DNA from: Adenophora triphylla var. japonica
Taxonomy: Eukaryota; Streptophyta; Magnoliopsida; Asterales; Campanulaceae
NCBI GenBank assembly: GCA_022495995.1
Contig: JAFEMH010001234.1
Coordinates: 310,001 to 374,000, forward strand
Direction of reading: 5' to 3'
DNA: 64,000 nucleotides
This document shows, piece after piece, positions 43,841 through 55,737 of the stretch. A program made the position numbers and the translations under genes. The notes below the pieces were generated by a model. That model was given only the letters and a program-made list of their open reading frames with translations. It did no database searches and was not told the DNA's origin. The stretch's first letter is position 1. The number at the start of each line of letters is the position of its first letter.

Positions 43841-44580
43841 AAATTTTTAAGGTAATTTGGATAAAAACTCCTTTTATTAATAAAAGAAATTAAAAGTCAT
43901 GAGAAATCATGGTAATCCGGGGAAGATGCCATGCTGTGATGCATGTTAGTAATTAGTTGCAGCGTGGCATGCATTTTCTGTCGTTTAGTCTACAGCAACG
44001 ACCCTACTTTTGCTAACGTAACCTTCTCACGTCAAATCACGTGACTGGCACTGTGCCGTTCACCACTGTTTCTTTACCGACACATACTATTTTCCTTTCC
44101 TTTTCTTTTTTTTTTCTTCTGTTCATAACTAAAGAGTACTACTACATCCCCGAAACTTTTCTCAAATAATACATTTTTAAAATTTTATTTATCAAAGTGA
44201 TTTCCTGTTCAAACTTTTTTCAAAAATATTTCACTTTTTCAAAAATCGCTACACCGTGTAGCGAATTTATAATTTTTCGATTAAAATCGCTACACGATGT
44301 AGCGATTTTAAATTTGTTAAATTTTATTTTAATATTTATGCTATTTAAAAAAAAAAAACTAAATTTGAAATCGCTACACGAAGTAGCAATTTCAAATTCA
44401 CAGAGTCAATAAGCAGTCCACCAAGGTCCAAACCAAGTCCAAATCCATAGTAAAAGTTTGTAATTCGTCTCACTTTAAATTACAAAATAATAATACAAAA
44501 ATAATTATGTATTAATAAAAAAACTAAATAAAAATATTATTATTTTTTATCACAAAATAATTATGTATTAAAAAAAACTA
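43841..44580. other. AT-rich spacer with three GCTACAC dyads
   Basis: No gene. TCGCTACACCGTGTAGCGA (44247-44265), a second dyad at about 44286-44306 and a decayed third one at 44370-44390 are near-identical palindromes spaced 40 and 84 bases apart. Confidence 0.5.
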
Positions 44581-44612
44581 AGGATATAATGAATGGTTTT
44601 TTTGTAAATATA
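44581..44612. mobile_element. Left remnant of a Stowaway MITE split by the mariner-like element
   Basis: GGATATAATGAATGGTTTTT up to TTTGTAAATATA matches the middle of the MITE 27444-27801. The MITE continues at 48424-48542. Its left terminus is not recognisable here. Confidence 0.65.
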
Positions 44613-44949
44613 TACTCCCTTCGTCCCGCCCGAAAAGCCACAAAACTAACCATGCACGCAAATTAAGAAATGAATAAATATAATACAAAATATAGATAAG
44701 AAGGTTGGATTAAGGAAAAATTAAGAAATTCAGGACAGTGGTTTAAAATTGTACTTTTCCCACCACAAGGATCAATTCTTGTGAAAATTTTGAATTTTCC
44801 ACCTAAGTAACCTTACATACATAACAGAGTTTAGCTAACAGTTTTCATAATAAAATTACAACCTTCTAAAAGGCTTAGTGAAAACAGATTCAAAACAGAT
44901 TCAAAAAACAATCTTCAAATCTTCAACCTTTAACCTTTAACCCCACAAA

Positions 44950-46382
44950 ATGCAGCCCTCTAAGCATAAACTCAACTTGAGTGCTGATGAAAGGAATTTC
45001 ATGTCTCAATGGTTCATTAAAGCTTTACAAGAGGGAAAGCTTCCAAAAGGCAAAATCCAAGAAGCAGCTTCAAGGTTTCGGCTCCATTGCCGATCAGTCT
45101 ACAAAGTCTGGACTCAAGTTATGGATCAAAGGAGGAGAGGTATGCATGTATCTCTATCATCAAAGAAAGTAGGAGTCACAAGGCAAAAAGTAGTCAAATT
45201 AGATGTTGAGAAGATGAAAAAAATAGAGTTTGAGAATAGAAATACAATTCGAAAATTAGGTCAAGCTTTGGTTAGTAAAACCACAGTTGGGCGATGGAAA
45301 AAGGAGTGTGTGATCAAAGCACATACAAATGCTATTAAACAATCATTAACTGATGTAAATTTTCTACAAAGGTTAAAATTTTGCCTTGCTGCCCTCAGAT
45401 ATGATGTAGAAGAAGAAACTCCAATTTTCAAAGAAATGGACAATGTTATTCATGCAGATGAGAAGTGGTTTCTCATGACAAAATGCAAAAAAAGGTGTTA
45501 CATTCTCCCAGGTGAAGTAGAGCCATACAATTCATGCCAAAGCAAGAGATTTATCATCAAAGTAATGTTCTTTTGTTGTGTAAGTAGGCCACTTTATGAT
45601 AGTAATGGAGTGTTGCTATTTGATGGTAAATTAGGCATGTGGCCCTTCACAAAAATAGAGCCAGCAAAAAGAAACAGTAGGAATAGGGCAGCAGGTACAA
45701 TGGTGACCAAGCCCTTAGAATCAATCAACAAGCAAGTGACAAAGGAATTGCTGATCAATCAAGTAAGTTTTCTTGAAAATGCACCACTTTTTTTTCAAGT
45801 TGTTCATAGAAATAATGCATTCAGTCTCACTGAATATTGCAGGTAATCCCTGCAATCAAGGCAAAGTGGCCACCAAATGCAAGTAAACACATCATTATTC
45901 AATGGGATAATGCACCACCACATATCAAGAACAATGACCCAGATTTTAGGGCAGCAGCATCATCAGATGGTTTTGACATACAACTTCAATTTCAGCCACC
46001 CAACTCTCCAGATACAAACATCAATGATCTAGGGTGGTTTGCTTCATTGGATGCAGTTAAAACAGAGAGTTCTAACAAAAGTGTTGATGAGCTAGTTAAG
46101 GCAGTCTTAACAGCCTATGCAGAATTATCAGAGAAGAAACTTGATAAATTGTTCCTTTCATTGCAAAATGTGATGATATTTATGATGACAGTGAGAGGCC
46201 ACAACAACTACAAATTGCCTCATCTTGGGAAGGACAAATTGGAAAGAGATGGGAAACTCAGAAGAAACTTGAAAGTGGACATCAAACTAGTAAGAGAATG
46301 CATTGAGTACTTGCAACAAATTGGTATGGAAGATGGTTTTGAAGGCATAGTGGCACAATTGGAAGAACAGCTTCTTCTTTGA
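44950..46382 (+). CDS. Mariner-like transposase, intact, one intron
   Basis: Exon 1 (44950-45762) and exon 2 (45843-46382) join across an 80-bp GT-AG intron (phase 0) to give 450 residues. The N-terminal part is the plant mariner helix-turn-helix (SADERNFMSQWF ... RSVYKVW). The catalytic core holds Asp170 in HADEKWF, Asp293 in IQWDNAPPH and Asp333 in NDLGWF; 39 residues separate the last two, the DD39D spacing of plant mariner transposases. The enzyme would cut and paste DNA at TA sites, binding the terminal repeats of its own element and perhaps of the Stowaway MITEs that share CTCCCTCCGTCCC ends. No lesion was found, so the element may be active. Confidence 0.93.
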
Positions 46383-46689
46383 CTCAAAGAAAATTATCAA
46401 GCAACTTTTGGATTTTTGGTTTAGTGGGGTAATTTTAACTCTCAGTTTTTGTTCATCCTTGAGTTCCCACTTTTGTAAAGTCTCAATGCTTCCATAATAA
46501 GGAAAGCTCATCATAGACTTAGTGTTATGTACCAAAAAACTCTTTTCTATTTAGCTTACTCATGCACCATTTCACCAGTTCAAAACCAGACCAAGACCAA
46601 GTGTAAAACAAGTAACCTCACAAATAGCATCATAATCTCAGTTTTTATCATCATAGAACACACCAAGACAAGGCAAAATCTGTTCTTAT

Positions 46690-47922
46690 CAAAATGAACC
46701 AAGATAGGTATAACCTCCCTCTCCTTACCCTAAAATTCATCCATGCATGCATTTTCAAGCTACAAAATGTAGTTCATTCATCTTCTTGTCTTAGATCCAA
46801 GAAGATCACCATGGAAGTTCATCTCCATGGATGATCTTCTACAAGGATCAACATTATTTTCAAATTATTCTTACTTTCTTGCAAAGAAAACACATTTTCA
46901 AAACCCTAAAAATCATTTTCATACATCAAATCTCATTTTCAAAGGATAAAATTCCCCTTCCCAAGCAAATGAAGTGCTTAGTCCTAATGTACCCCAAGGA
47001 TGGTTTGATATAGTTGATTCACCACTAAAATGTCAAGTGATCACTAATCAAAACCTAGGGAAATGGGGACAAGAATGGATGCCAAACCCCCTTTAAAATC
47101 ACATTTTCTTTCTTGAGAAGTTGCTGTCCAGTAGCAATTTTCTAAGACCCCAGTCCATGGTCTAAATTTTTGGACACAGATAAACTTGGAATTTGGTGTT
47201 GACTACAAAACACTTTTTGTAGACAACATCCAGAGCTGTCCAGACATATTTTTACTTTATTTTTTGCGTGAGTAAAACTCCCTTTTTCAAATTTTCTTTT
47301 GAAGGTCAGATCACCAGTCTCTGGGAGTCCAGATCTCATATCTGAGATTTCCAGAGGGTTTTTGGTCCTCAAATCTTCTTCAAAATGGAAAATTCTTTCA
47401 CAGAAATCTTATTTAAGGTGTCTGGAACAACTTTCATTCTCTGCGTTTTCTCAGATTATGAAGTTTTGAAGCCCTTAAATCTATTTCAAAATCAAGTGTC
47501 CACTGCCTTTTTCATTCTGGCAGAAGTGTTCTTCAACTTCCAAAAATCTTTTGAGTACTAAAACTCAACCCAAAAATCACACCAAAAATCATGAGATCTT
47601 TCCAAAGTCTAATAAAGAATTCCCAATTTTTACTTTTCTGAGTTTCAACTTATTTTGGCCAAAACACACACACACACACACACACACACAAATGATTTTC
47701 AGCTTGGAAGACTCGTTTTACGAGGCATTCCGGGTGCACACTAACGTCCTTCCCGGCATGTAACGTGACCTCCGAACCCAAATCTCTAATCTCGGGCATT
47801 TTTCAAAGTTTTGGCCCTTAAAACAAAAATGGCGTGGCGACTCCGGTCTTTTTCGATAGGTTTTTCAAAGAAACGAAAATTTCAAAGTCCTTTCGAAAAA
47901 ATTGGCACATCATCACAGTGAC
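46690..47922 (+). mobile_element. E2-type LTR segment (R-U5) inside the mariner-like element
   Basis: From AAGATAGGTATAACC to CATCACAGTGACTC the sequence follows the E2 5' LTR from about 7354 to its end at 8577, including ATGCATGCAT, the (CA)n run and GCGTGGCGACTCCG. It is clearly diverged and lacks the U3/TATA part. The match stops at the LTR end or a few bases into the primer site. Confidence 0.8.
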
Positions 47923-48423
47923 TCACAATATTCTGTCCAAATCGCCTCCGCTGACCACTTGGCATAGCAATATGCCTGATATGGGTCAATCGATGGCGAT
48001 GGCGACGAATTGAAAGCCAGATTTTTCGATTCACTGAAAGATATGGACAGTGAAAACGGAAAATTAGGCTGGTGAGAAGGAGAGACTGAATCGTTGTAGG
48101 TGGGAGAAGGATTATGTGATGACGGCGAGTCCATCACTTAGAGATGAAAAATGACAATTTAGGGTTCTTGGTTGAACGGTTGTTGATAAGAAGGATGAAT
48201 GAGAAAAAAGAGGAGAGTGTAATTGGGTTGGGTTAGAGTAATTGGGTTGGGTTAGTTTAAGTTAATGGGCTCATTAAGAAATGTAATTAATTGGGTTAAG
48301 GTTAATTGAGTGGGGTATGATGAGTATAATAATATTAAAAAGTTTTCTTTTTGGGACTGTGCCTTTTTAAATGGGACGCCCAAAAAGGAAATTTGTGGCT
48401 TTTCGGGCGGAACGGAGGGAGTA

Positions 48424-48542
48424 AACATTATGAGGGTATAAATGTCCAAAACAATGTTCACATATTTCCATTTATGGAATGGGACTCTTGGTCTGGAACG
48501 GACCAAAAGGGAAAGTAAGACTTTTGATCTGGGACGGAGGGA
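48424..48542. mobile_element. Right part of the MITE split by the mariner-like element
   Basis: AACATTATGAGGGTATAAAT to GGGACGGAGGGAG, followed by TA, equals the right third of the MITE 27444-27801. Confidence 0.8.
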
Positions 48543-48544
48543 GT

Positions 48545-49040
48545 ATAAAATAGGCGTTATACGAAAATTAAGAACAGTACATAAAAAAATCTAAGTATTG
48601 TGTCAAAATCTTGCAAAAAACTAGTTTTTTCATAACATAAGAAAAAAAACTAGTTTTAAAGCACTAAATCTAACTAATAAGAGTGATGAACTGTTCTGAA
48701 AACTAGTTTTTTTATAACAATTTGAAAAAAAGCTAATTTTTCACAAGAATTACTCAAGTATTGTAAATATAAAAGGTAAAATAGAATATAAAATAGTAAA
48801 TAAATAGTTATTGTAAGCAGAGTTATTAACTCAAAAAAACAGGATGGAAGGAAACGAGACTATGAAAATCCAAAAAGATAAAAACTTATTAAATTTATAA
48901 AATAACTTAATATGGAACAAGAATAGACTAATATTATATAATTGAAATTTAACTTAGATGATGTCAAAAAATTAAATTGAAAACACAAGATTAATCTTTT
49001 GCAACCCAACAAGATAAAAACTTTTTAAATTAATAAAATA
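48545..49040. other. AT-rich spacer, no gene
   Basis: Short repeats of AACTAGTTTTTTCATAAC occur (about 48620, 48640, 48700), but no coding sequence or transposon end was recognised. Confidence 0.5.
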
Positions 49041-49049
49041 GCTTAATTA

Positions 49050-49800
49050 ACAAAAAAAAAAACAATGAATAGTTGAAAAAAAGGTGTTAAAATATCTTTG
49101 AGGTTAAAACTGTTAGTTAGAAAAATTATAACGGAAATTTGAAAAGGTTTTCTTTTAGAAATAATTGAAAATAACAAAATCGGGAAAATAAATAAAAATC
49201 GGAAAAAATGAATTAAATCGGGAATGCAGAGAGTCGAGGCTTGTGTTAGACACAATCTCCGTAAGAAGTAATTTCCCCGCACTGGTGCTAACGGTAATTG
49301 ACAATCTTCTCGTAAGATGCAATGACTTTACAATCGTTAGTAGAAGCACTTCAAACTAACGGCTTCGGCAAAAAAACTAATTGTTTGGAACTTCTGGACT
49401 TGAAAGAAATATTTATGCTTCAATATGCTTTCTCTCTCTAATTGCTATTGAATGCTAAATCACTGAATGAATGGAATGAGGATTGACAAACTGCAAGGGA
49501 CTATTTATAAATAATGAAGAGTTGTGGTGCCTTTTGGGATTAGACACTATTGGTACCTGGTGGATTCTGGACTGTCAGATCAGATTCTGGTAAAAGGCTC
49601 ACCGAGCCAACCTTTGTCAAAAGATTTAAGGCTTCAATAGCTCCTAGCGACGATGCGCATGTGCGCCTCTAAAGCGCCCAATGTGCCCTTCACGGGCTTC
49701 GCGCGCTTCGTTGGGCTACTCCTTGCATAGTTGGCCCAATGGTCCACCTAGGTTGGCCCAAGGAGGAACAATTTGATGTCCCCTCCTTGTTTGCATTCAC
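49050..49800 (-). mobile_element. LTR-like remnant, minus strand
   Basis: On the minus strand a TATTTATAAATAG box (near 49502-49514) is followed by a transcribed-leader-like sequence of moderate GC content. The stretch 49540-49790 is GC-richer and contains GTTGGCCC-type words. It looks like the promoter half of a retrotransposon LTR, but no partner LTR, primer site or target duplication was found. Confidence 0.3.
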
Positions 49801-50794
49801 TTATAAACTAGCATTACTTTATATCAAGCATTGTGGGATAACTCTTTCATATCACATAAACTCTTCATTTTCTCATTTCAAGTTACAATCTTTAGCCACT
49901 AATTTCTCATTCACCTGAAAATGATTTTGAGTAAATAAATGCATATTCTAATTCTACAACAAATGTAGATTATAATTTTGTAACTTATTTCATTAAACAA
50001 TAAATGAAATATTTGAAAATTGGGTCAAAACTTGATCAAACCAAGTTTTCAAAACCCATTTCCAGCAAAAACAATAAAAATAAAAATTATAAAAATGAAG
50101 GTCCTGTCTAATCCCATTCCGTTCGTATTGTCCCGCGTCTCAAACGGGATATCTCAAATAGGCACGTTTTTATACAAGATTTGAATATACTATCCTATCT
50201 CGTTTCATTTGTATGGCAGGATCGGGAAGGGACGTTTCGATGGAATGATTTCAAATTGACGGCTTTAATTGTGAGTATAACAAGCGAGTTTCATGAATAA
50301 AAAAGTAATAAAGAATTATATTATTAATAAAAACTGGTACAAGTATAATTTAATGTTCTGTTCATTTGATTGAATTTCGGATGATATTTGATGAATATTA
50401 ATTGCTTTAAAATTTAACATAAATATTAATAATGGTTTTAAAAAAACGTAATTACTAATAGTAGTTATACACGGCATTAATAACCGTTTTAAAGGTATTG
50501 CTATTCACATCCCCCCCCCCCTTTTTTTTTTTTAATAATTTTTAAGTACATGCACTTTTATAGTTTTATGTGTGAAATTAAATTGTTATTTTTTTAACTA
50601 TTTAAACATTTAACAGTCTATTTTTATTTACAATATTAACCTTGAAGTTTACTTACAAATCCATTACTCCCTTTAACTTCATCCATTCTATTTGAAATTG
50701 CAAATATTGATTTTGAGTGTCCCAATTAAAATTGCAAAATATCAAAAATGAAAAGGTTTTAATATATTTTAAATAATGAGACTCACTTGTTATA
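49801..50794. other. AT-rich spacer, no gene
   Basis: The only marked features are a C-run followed by a T-run at 50507-50533 and a GC-richer island at 50100-50260 with no open frame of note. Confidence 0.5.
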
Positions 50795-50802
50795 CTTGTA
50801 AC

Positions 50803-50977
50803 CAAGGTTCTAAAAAGCGCTAGGCGGATGCTAGGCGGCGGAGCCGGGCCTAGTGCCTAGGCGGGAACTAGTCGGGATTAGTCGGAATCTAGGCGGGGCT
50901 TAGAACTAGGCGTTGGAGAGGGGCCTAGCGCCTAGGCGGGGCCTAGACGCCCTTAGGCGGGATCTTTTAGAACACTG
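50803..50977. mobile_element. hAT MITE, GC-rich, copy 2 (inverted)
   Basis: CAAGGTTCTAAAAAGCGC to TTTTAGAACACTG lies between CTTGTAAC (50795-50802) and CTTATAAC (50978-50985), an 8-bp duplication with one mismatch. It is the reverse complement of the element at 29219-29392. Confidence 0.83.
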
Positions 50978-51249
50978 CTTATAACAACTATAGCTTGTTA
51001 TACTCATAACCCCATTTTCTCTCTTCTATTTCATTATCCACAGTAACATCATCTTAATATTTACACTTTTTCTTTATTTACGTGTATGACAGTTTTTTTG
51101 CAATTTTAAAGGGGAGAGAGAATTTTTTCGCTGCACTCTCATCCTTTCGGCTATCCTCTTATTTCTCAATTGACAATTATGAAAATTCAATGAGTTTAAC
51201 TTAATAATTTTGAATGAGACTATTTAAAAAAAAAATGATAATTAGAATT

Positions 51250-51447
51250 TTTTTTTTGCTTTTTTTTTTTTTCTCTTAAAAGAAGGGGATCAACACATTT
51301 CACCGCTCCCTCCTTGATGCACTTCACAGAGGCGCCTAGCTATGCTAGGGAGGGCAATGTCATTCCCTCTAACCACTGGTGGGGAAATCGAACCCATGAC
51401 CTCCAGGTTGGAAGCCATGAACTCTAACCATCAGGCTAAGATTAAGG
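51250..51447 (-). mobile_element. tRNA-derived SINE, copy 1
   Basis: On the minus strand the 5' part has an RNA polymerase III box A (GATGGTTAGAGTTCATGG) and box B (GGTCATGGGTTCGATTTCC). An AGGCGCCT-containing body and an A-rich tail follow. Confidence 0.7.
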
Positions 51448-51630
51448 GGTACAATATATTAAAACATGAAGGCAGGTAGATTTTGGGGGTGAATAACAAC
51501 ATTATTCTTTTTCGGCCCATCGTATTTTATTTAAACTTTGATTTCAACCATTTTTGTATTTTATTAACTGTTTTATCATCATACTTATACTTTAGATACG
51601 CACTTACCAACCCCCAAATACCTAAAATAT

Positions 51631-51854
51631 AGGGAATTTGACCCGGAAGTTTTTTTTGGAACAAATCACTTTTCCTCAAGTTCCTCATTAAATCGAAATG
51701 ACCGGGAAGTTCTTATGCAGTAATATATAATACTGCATGCAATATTATTATATTCACTCATATGTGAATATAATACTGCATCTATAATACAACATGGTGA
51801 AGGAACTTCTCGAGCATTATGATACTTTTTTAAAACTTCTCGGTCACTCTCCCT
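51631..51854. mobile_element. Fold-back MITE with AGGGA...TCCCT ends
   Basis: AGGGAATTTGACCCGGAAGT at the left and its imperfect complement ACTTCTCGGTCACTCTCCCT at the right are flanked by AAAATAT on both sides (51624-51630, 51855-51861). Superfamily not determined. Confidence 0.55.
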
Positions 51855-51861
51855 AAAATAT

Positions 51862-52811
51862 AATGGTTAGAATTGCTGTAAAAATGCTTTAATTATCTCT
51901 ATTTTTGCAAAAATAGGTGCTTATCTAAGCACAATAATTAAAATTACAAAAAAAATATAAAAAATTAAAATCGATGATTAAATAAAATACGATGATTTAA
52001 AATGTCGATACGCCTTCTTTTTCCTTTTTTAGCAGAACACTTATTCTTAAACTTATAAGACAATAATTAATATTTCATATTTTATTTATCAAAAGTATAC
52101 TTTAGTTGACCATAAAAGTTTAGGCGCAATATTTTTTTGAGATGGAATTTTTTAATATCAATTGTCTCAAATTAAAAAAAAAAACAAAAATGAATAAATT
52201 ATTACATTTATGAACAAAATAGTCCCTAAGTCCCATTTTAAATCGTACCAACTTTTTTTTTGAATGTAGTTATTAAGAAAATAAAGCATAGTTAGCTTAC
52301 TTCTATCCATAGGGTGGCAACTTGCATATTTAGTTGACTAACTTGGTGGTGGCATGAACTCTAAACATTTAAACATTTGTAGCCATTTTGATCGTATAAT
52401 TGTCTTTATTTTCTTAAATTAATTTTCATATTTATAGACACTTTCTTTGGTTTGTTTATTATTTTATCAAATTATTTTGTCATGCGTTTAACGTATGAGT
52501 GTTAAACTAGTTAATAATAAAGTAGGAGAGAGGTATTGTGAGTAAGAAAAGTTAAATAAGCAAAAGGAATAGTGAGTTGATTGGTGTTGTGAGTATAAAA
52601 GTAAAATATTAAAGAAAATGAATTAAGGACTAGTAAAGATTATCTGCCCTTTTGAAAAGTTCAATTTAAAATAAGACGGATAAAAATGATTAAAAAAAAA
52701 AGTCAATTTAAAATGGGATTGGAAACATATTTGAACCGGTCAATATTTGGTTGGAATTGGCCCAATTTGGAAGACAATATTGGGAAATAAACAATGTCGA
52801 CGATGTTGACC
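51862..52811. other. AT-rich spacer, no gene
   Basis: No open frame, repeat unit or transposon end recognised. Confidence 0.5.
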
Positions 52812-52819
52812 TGACCGCT

Positions 52820-52856
<37 letters not shown>

Positions 52857-53070
52857 GCTTGCTTCATCTCGAAATGTTCTTTTTGTGTAAATAAATTTAC
52901 TAACAAGTCCCTCAATTCTCTGAAATTCCTTAAAATTCCCCACCTCCCCCAGAGGCGCCTAATATTAACTAGGGAGGGATAATCATCCACTCTAACCTCT
53001 GGGGGGAGTCGAACCCAGGACCTTCGTGTTGATGTCCCAGTGCTCTGGCCATCAGGTCTGCTGGGAGTAA
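52812..53070 (-). mobile_element. tRNA-derived SINE, copy 2, with 44-base poly(A)
   Basis: On the minus strand box A (GATGGCCAGAGCACTGGG) and box B (GGTCCTGGGTTCGACTCCC) are near consensus and are followed by a body and a pure A-run (plus-strand T-run, about 52812-52855). The body after the AGGCGCCT segment differs from copy 1. The long uninterrupted tail suggests a recent insertion. No target duplication could be fixed. Confidence 0.7.
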
Positions 53071-53263
53071 GAAAATCTAAGTCAGTGCTGGGCCTGCCTA
53101 TTTTGTGACTCTTATTCTCTAATTGGTCTTACTTTAAACCTCATTTTTAATTAAGTAATACTCCATTATTAATTAAGTAATCCTCATTAAATCTAGTCAC
53201 TAAGTTCAGAGGCTCTCGATGCAATGAATAGAATAAAATAACTCTCAACAAAAGCGAGAATAC

Positions 53264-53788
53264 TGTTGTTATGGACATTTTCAGCATGTTGACATCCTCG
53301 ATTGATTTCTGCATGTCGACATTCTATCCCACTGTAAGTATTGCATAATATTTACTATATTTATCTGATTATTTCTATTCGTATTTTTTCAGTGAATAAA
53401 AGGAGATAAATACGGATATATTTTTCGGCATATAAGACTCTTCCCTCAACGCCAAGGAGACCAAGTCAAGGGACGTTGAGAGGATAAGAACACACACATA
53501 CACACGATCACCCTACGCATACACTGCTTGTAATCCCTTCATCGTCTTCCAGCTTGTAATCTCGATATTCATAGTGAAACTTTTAAGGTTGGAGACCTAA
53601 CTCCCGGGGTTTTTTTCGAAGAGATTGTCATCTCTAAGGTTTTCCTCGTTAACAAAATCCTTGTGTCCATCTTTATTTCCATGCATCCGTTTGTTCTATT
53701 TGATCAAATTTCAAAGTCCCCTCCTTATTATTAAATTCATACACTTTCATAAGCAAGATTCTTCATTATTGTTTTTTCTACCAAAACA
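53264..53788 (+). mobile_element. 5' LTR of E4
   Basis: TGTTGTTATGG to CCAAAACA, 525 bp. The right half resembles the E3 LTR (CTTGTAATCTC, ATTCATAGT, CTCCCGGGGTTTT, CCTTGTGTCCAT). The left limit rests on the TGTTG start only, since the partner LTR is outside the window. Confidence 0.65.
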
Positions 53789-53789
53789 G

Positions 53790-53809
53790 TTTGGCGCCCA
53801 CCGAGGGGC
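53790..53809 (+). promoter_or_regulatory. Primer-binding site of E4
   Basis: TTTGGCGCCCACCGAGGGG follows the LTR by one base, in the position and form of the E3 site. Confidence 0.7.
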
Positions 53810-53854
53810 CACTTGGTCTATTGATTATTTGGATCATTTCCTAAAAAGTTCATC

Positions 53855-55722
53855 ATGCCAACCAACCCTAATGTTTCCGCCGCCGGCAAGGGTATCAATG
53901 TCACTCCGTCCTCCGGGGACAATACAGCCCCATTGCCGCCACCTCCTCAGTCGGGACCTCAGATGACGCAACCTTTACGGACTCCACAAAAGGCAGGTTC
54001 TTCTCCCAATGTGGACGCTTACATTTGGAGTGTCTTGACCAAACTGAATCAAAGGCTGGATAACCAAGATAGCAACTCAAAGTTGCTGGCCAATGCTATG
54101 CTCAAGATACAAAAGGATCAACAGCTTATCGCATCACAGCTTAGTAACATCTCGCCATTGCGCGCAAGGAATATCAACTTTGAAGCCAGCGGGGGATCTC
54201 CGTTTCAGAGTGAGTTCATTCCGATGGGAGGACCATCTCAACCTCATTAGACGACACCTTTGATGATGTCGCCATCCTTGCCCGGTGACACTTTGTTGAC
54301 GCCACCCTCAGCAGGATTCACTCCATTCATACCATTCATTGACAACACCACTGTCACTGCCGCCGCGGACAACACTGGTTTGCCTAATAATCTTTTTAAT
54401 AATAATACTTTCAATCATATTCCTGTGGCTGACCCTTTGTAGGAAATCCGTTAGCCAAGCAGATGTAGAATCTTAGAGAGCTGATAATGAATGTACCGGG
54501 CATAACCCCTCCAATCCAGCCAGTGTCTCAGAATTGCTATAATCAGTCTCGGTTTGTCCCAGCCATTGCAAATGTTGACATCCCGAAGCGTTTCAGTGTT
54601 CCATCCATGAAGTTATATGACGGAAGCATAGATCCAGAGGAGCATGTTGCCCATTATCAAGAGAAGATGTACTAGTGCATATCCCGTTGCAGTTCAGAGA
54701 GGCTTGTCTGTGCAGAGGATTTGGGTCGACCTTGGTTAGACCAGCTCTCAAGTGGTTGATTAGGAAGCCCCTAGGCTCAATTGGTTCCTTTGCCCAACTT
54801 ATCAACATGTTCTATAATCAGTTCTCTTGCAGTCGACAATTTGAGAAGTTGACAAGTGATCTCTACAATGTGACCCAGGAACCTAGGAACCTACTGAGAC
54901 CCTGAAAGAATATGTCCACCGGTTCAATAGAGAAGTTCTGGAAATTCCCAATCTTGACATGTCGATAGCCACCGAAGCATTCAAGATGGGGCTGAAGAAG
55001 GATTCCCAATATTATCAAGATCTGGTGATGACTCCTTGTAAGCGATTGGAGGAGGTCAGAAGCAGGGCCCTAAGGTTCATAAGGTTGGAGGAAGATGAGT
55101 TGCGAAGGTCAAAGTCTTCAAGCAAGGTGTCGACATATGACAACCCGGACAGGAAGACAGAATCATCTCACCGCAGAAACAACCGATCCAATCCTTATCC
55201 AAGAATTGACAACAACAAAATTAATTCAATCAAGGGTAAGGACGAAGATAATGATAATGTGCCTAATATTTCTGATTATATCTTTTTGTTGACATTTCAG
55301 GTGTACTTTGTGCAATGGGCAACCTGGGAGACAAACCGAGATGGCCAAAGAAGACAGAAAGATCTACGGGATGGCGTGATAAGTCAAAATGGTGTGCCTA
55401 CCATGAAGACTTTGGGCATATCACAGAGGATTGTATTGCGCTAAGGAAGGAGATCAGCTACCTGCTCTCGAAGGGACATCTTAAGGAGTTGCTTGGTTCC
55501 AGAAAAAAGAAGACCGAGAACGCGGAGGTTCCACCTGAAGTCGAGCGACCAGTCTCTCCTCCAGCATCAATAAAAGTCATCAATTTCATCAGTGGCGGGT
55601 CAGAAATTTGTGACACTTCCTACTTTGGTGCAAAGCGACACGCCAAGGAGTCGAAGGAGGAGAAGCCAAAAAGACCATCCAGGATGTCGACATCCTGCCA
55701 TGAACCAATCATCTTTGATTAG
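53855..55722 (+). pseudogene. gag of E4, with stops and frameshifts
   Basis: The ATG at 53855 opens a proline-rich N-terminus (131 codons). The Gag core is split over 54487-54675 (FVPAIANVDIPKRFSVPSMK), 54675-54905 (CRGFGSTLVRPALKWL, MFYNQFSC) and 54959-55290. The zinc-knuckle-like CAYHEDFGHITEDCIALRKE and a basic tail follow in 55315-55722. About five breaks are needed to explain the frames. Confidence 0.82.
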
Positions 55723-55737
55723 AGTGATCGAGATAAT

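Larger units (their letters stand above)
44615..48421 (+). mobile_element. Complete mariner-like element (plant MLE, 3.8 kb)
   Basis: Inverted termini of about 27 bp (CTCCCTTCGTCCCGCCCGAA... and its complement with two mismatches) are flanked by TA (44613-44614, 48422-48423). The transposase gene is intact. The MITE 27444-27801 shows the empty target TATATAAACATTATGAGG, which confirms the TA duplication. The 3' half carries a block similar to the E2 LTR. Confidence 0.92.

Noticed and set aside
46690..47922. A solo LTR as an ordinary independent insertion
   Set aside because: The U3 half is missing and no 5-bp duplication could be placed, so it is described as an LTR segment within the mariner-like element.
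51290..51450. A functional tRNA gene
   Set aside because: Box A and box B are present but the sequence cannot form a complete cloverleaf by inspection and continues into a SINE body with an A-rich tail.
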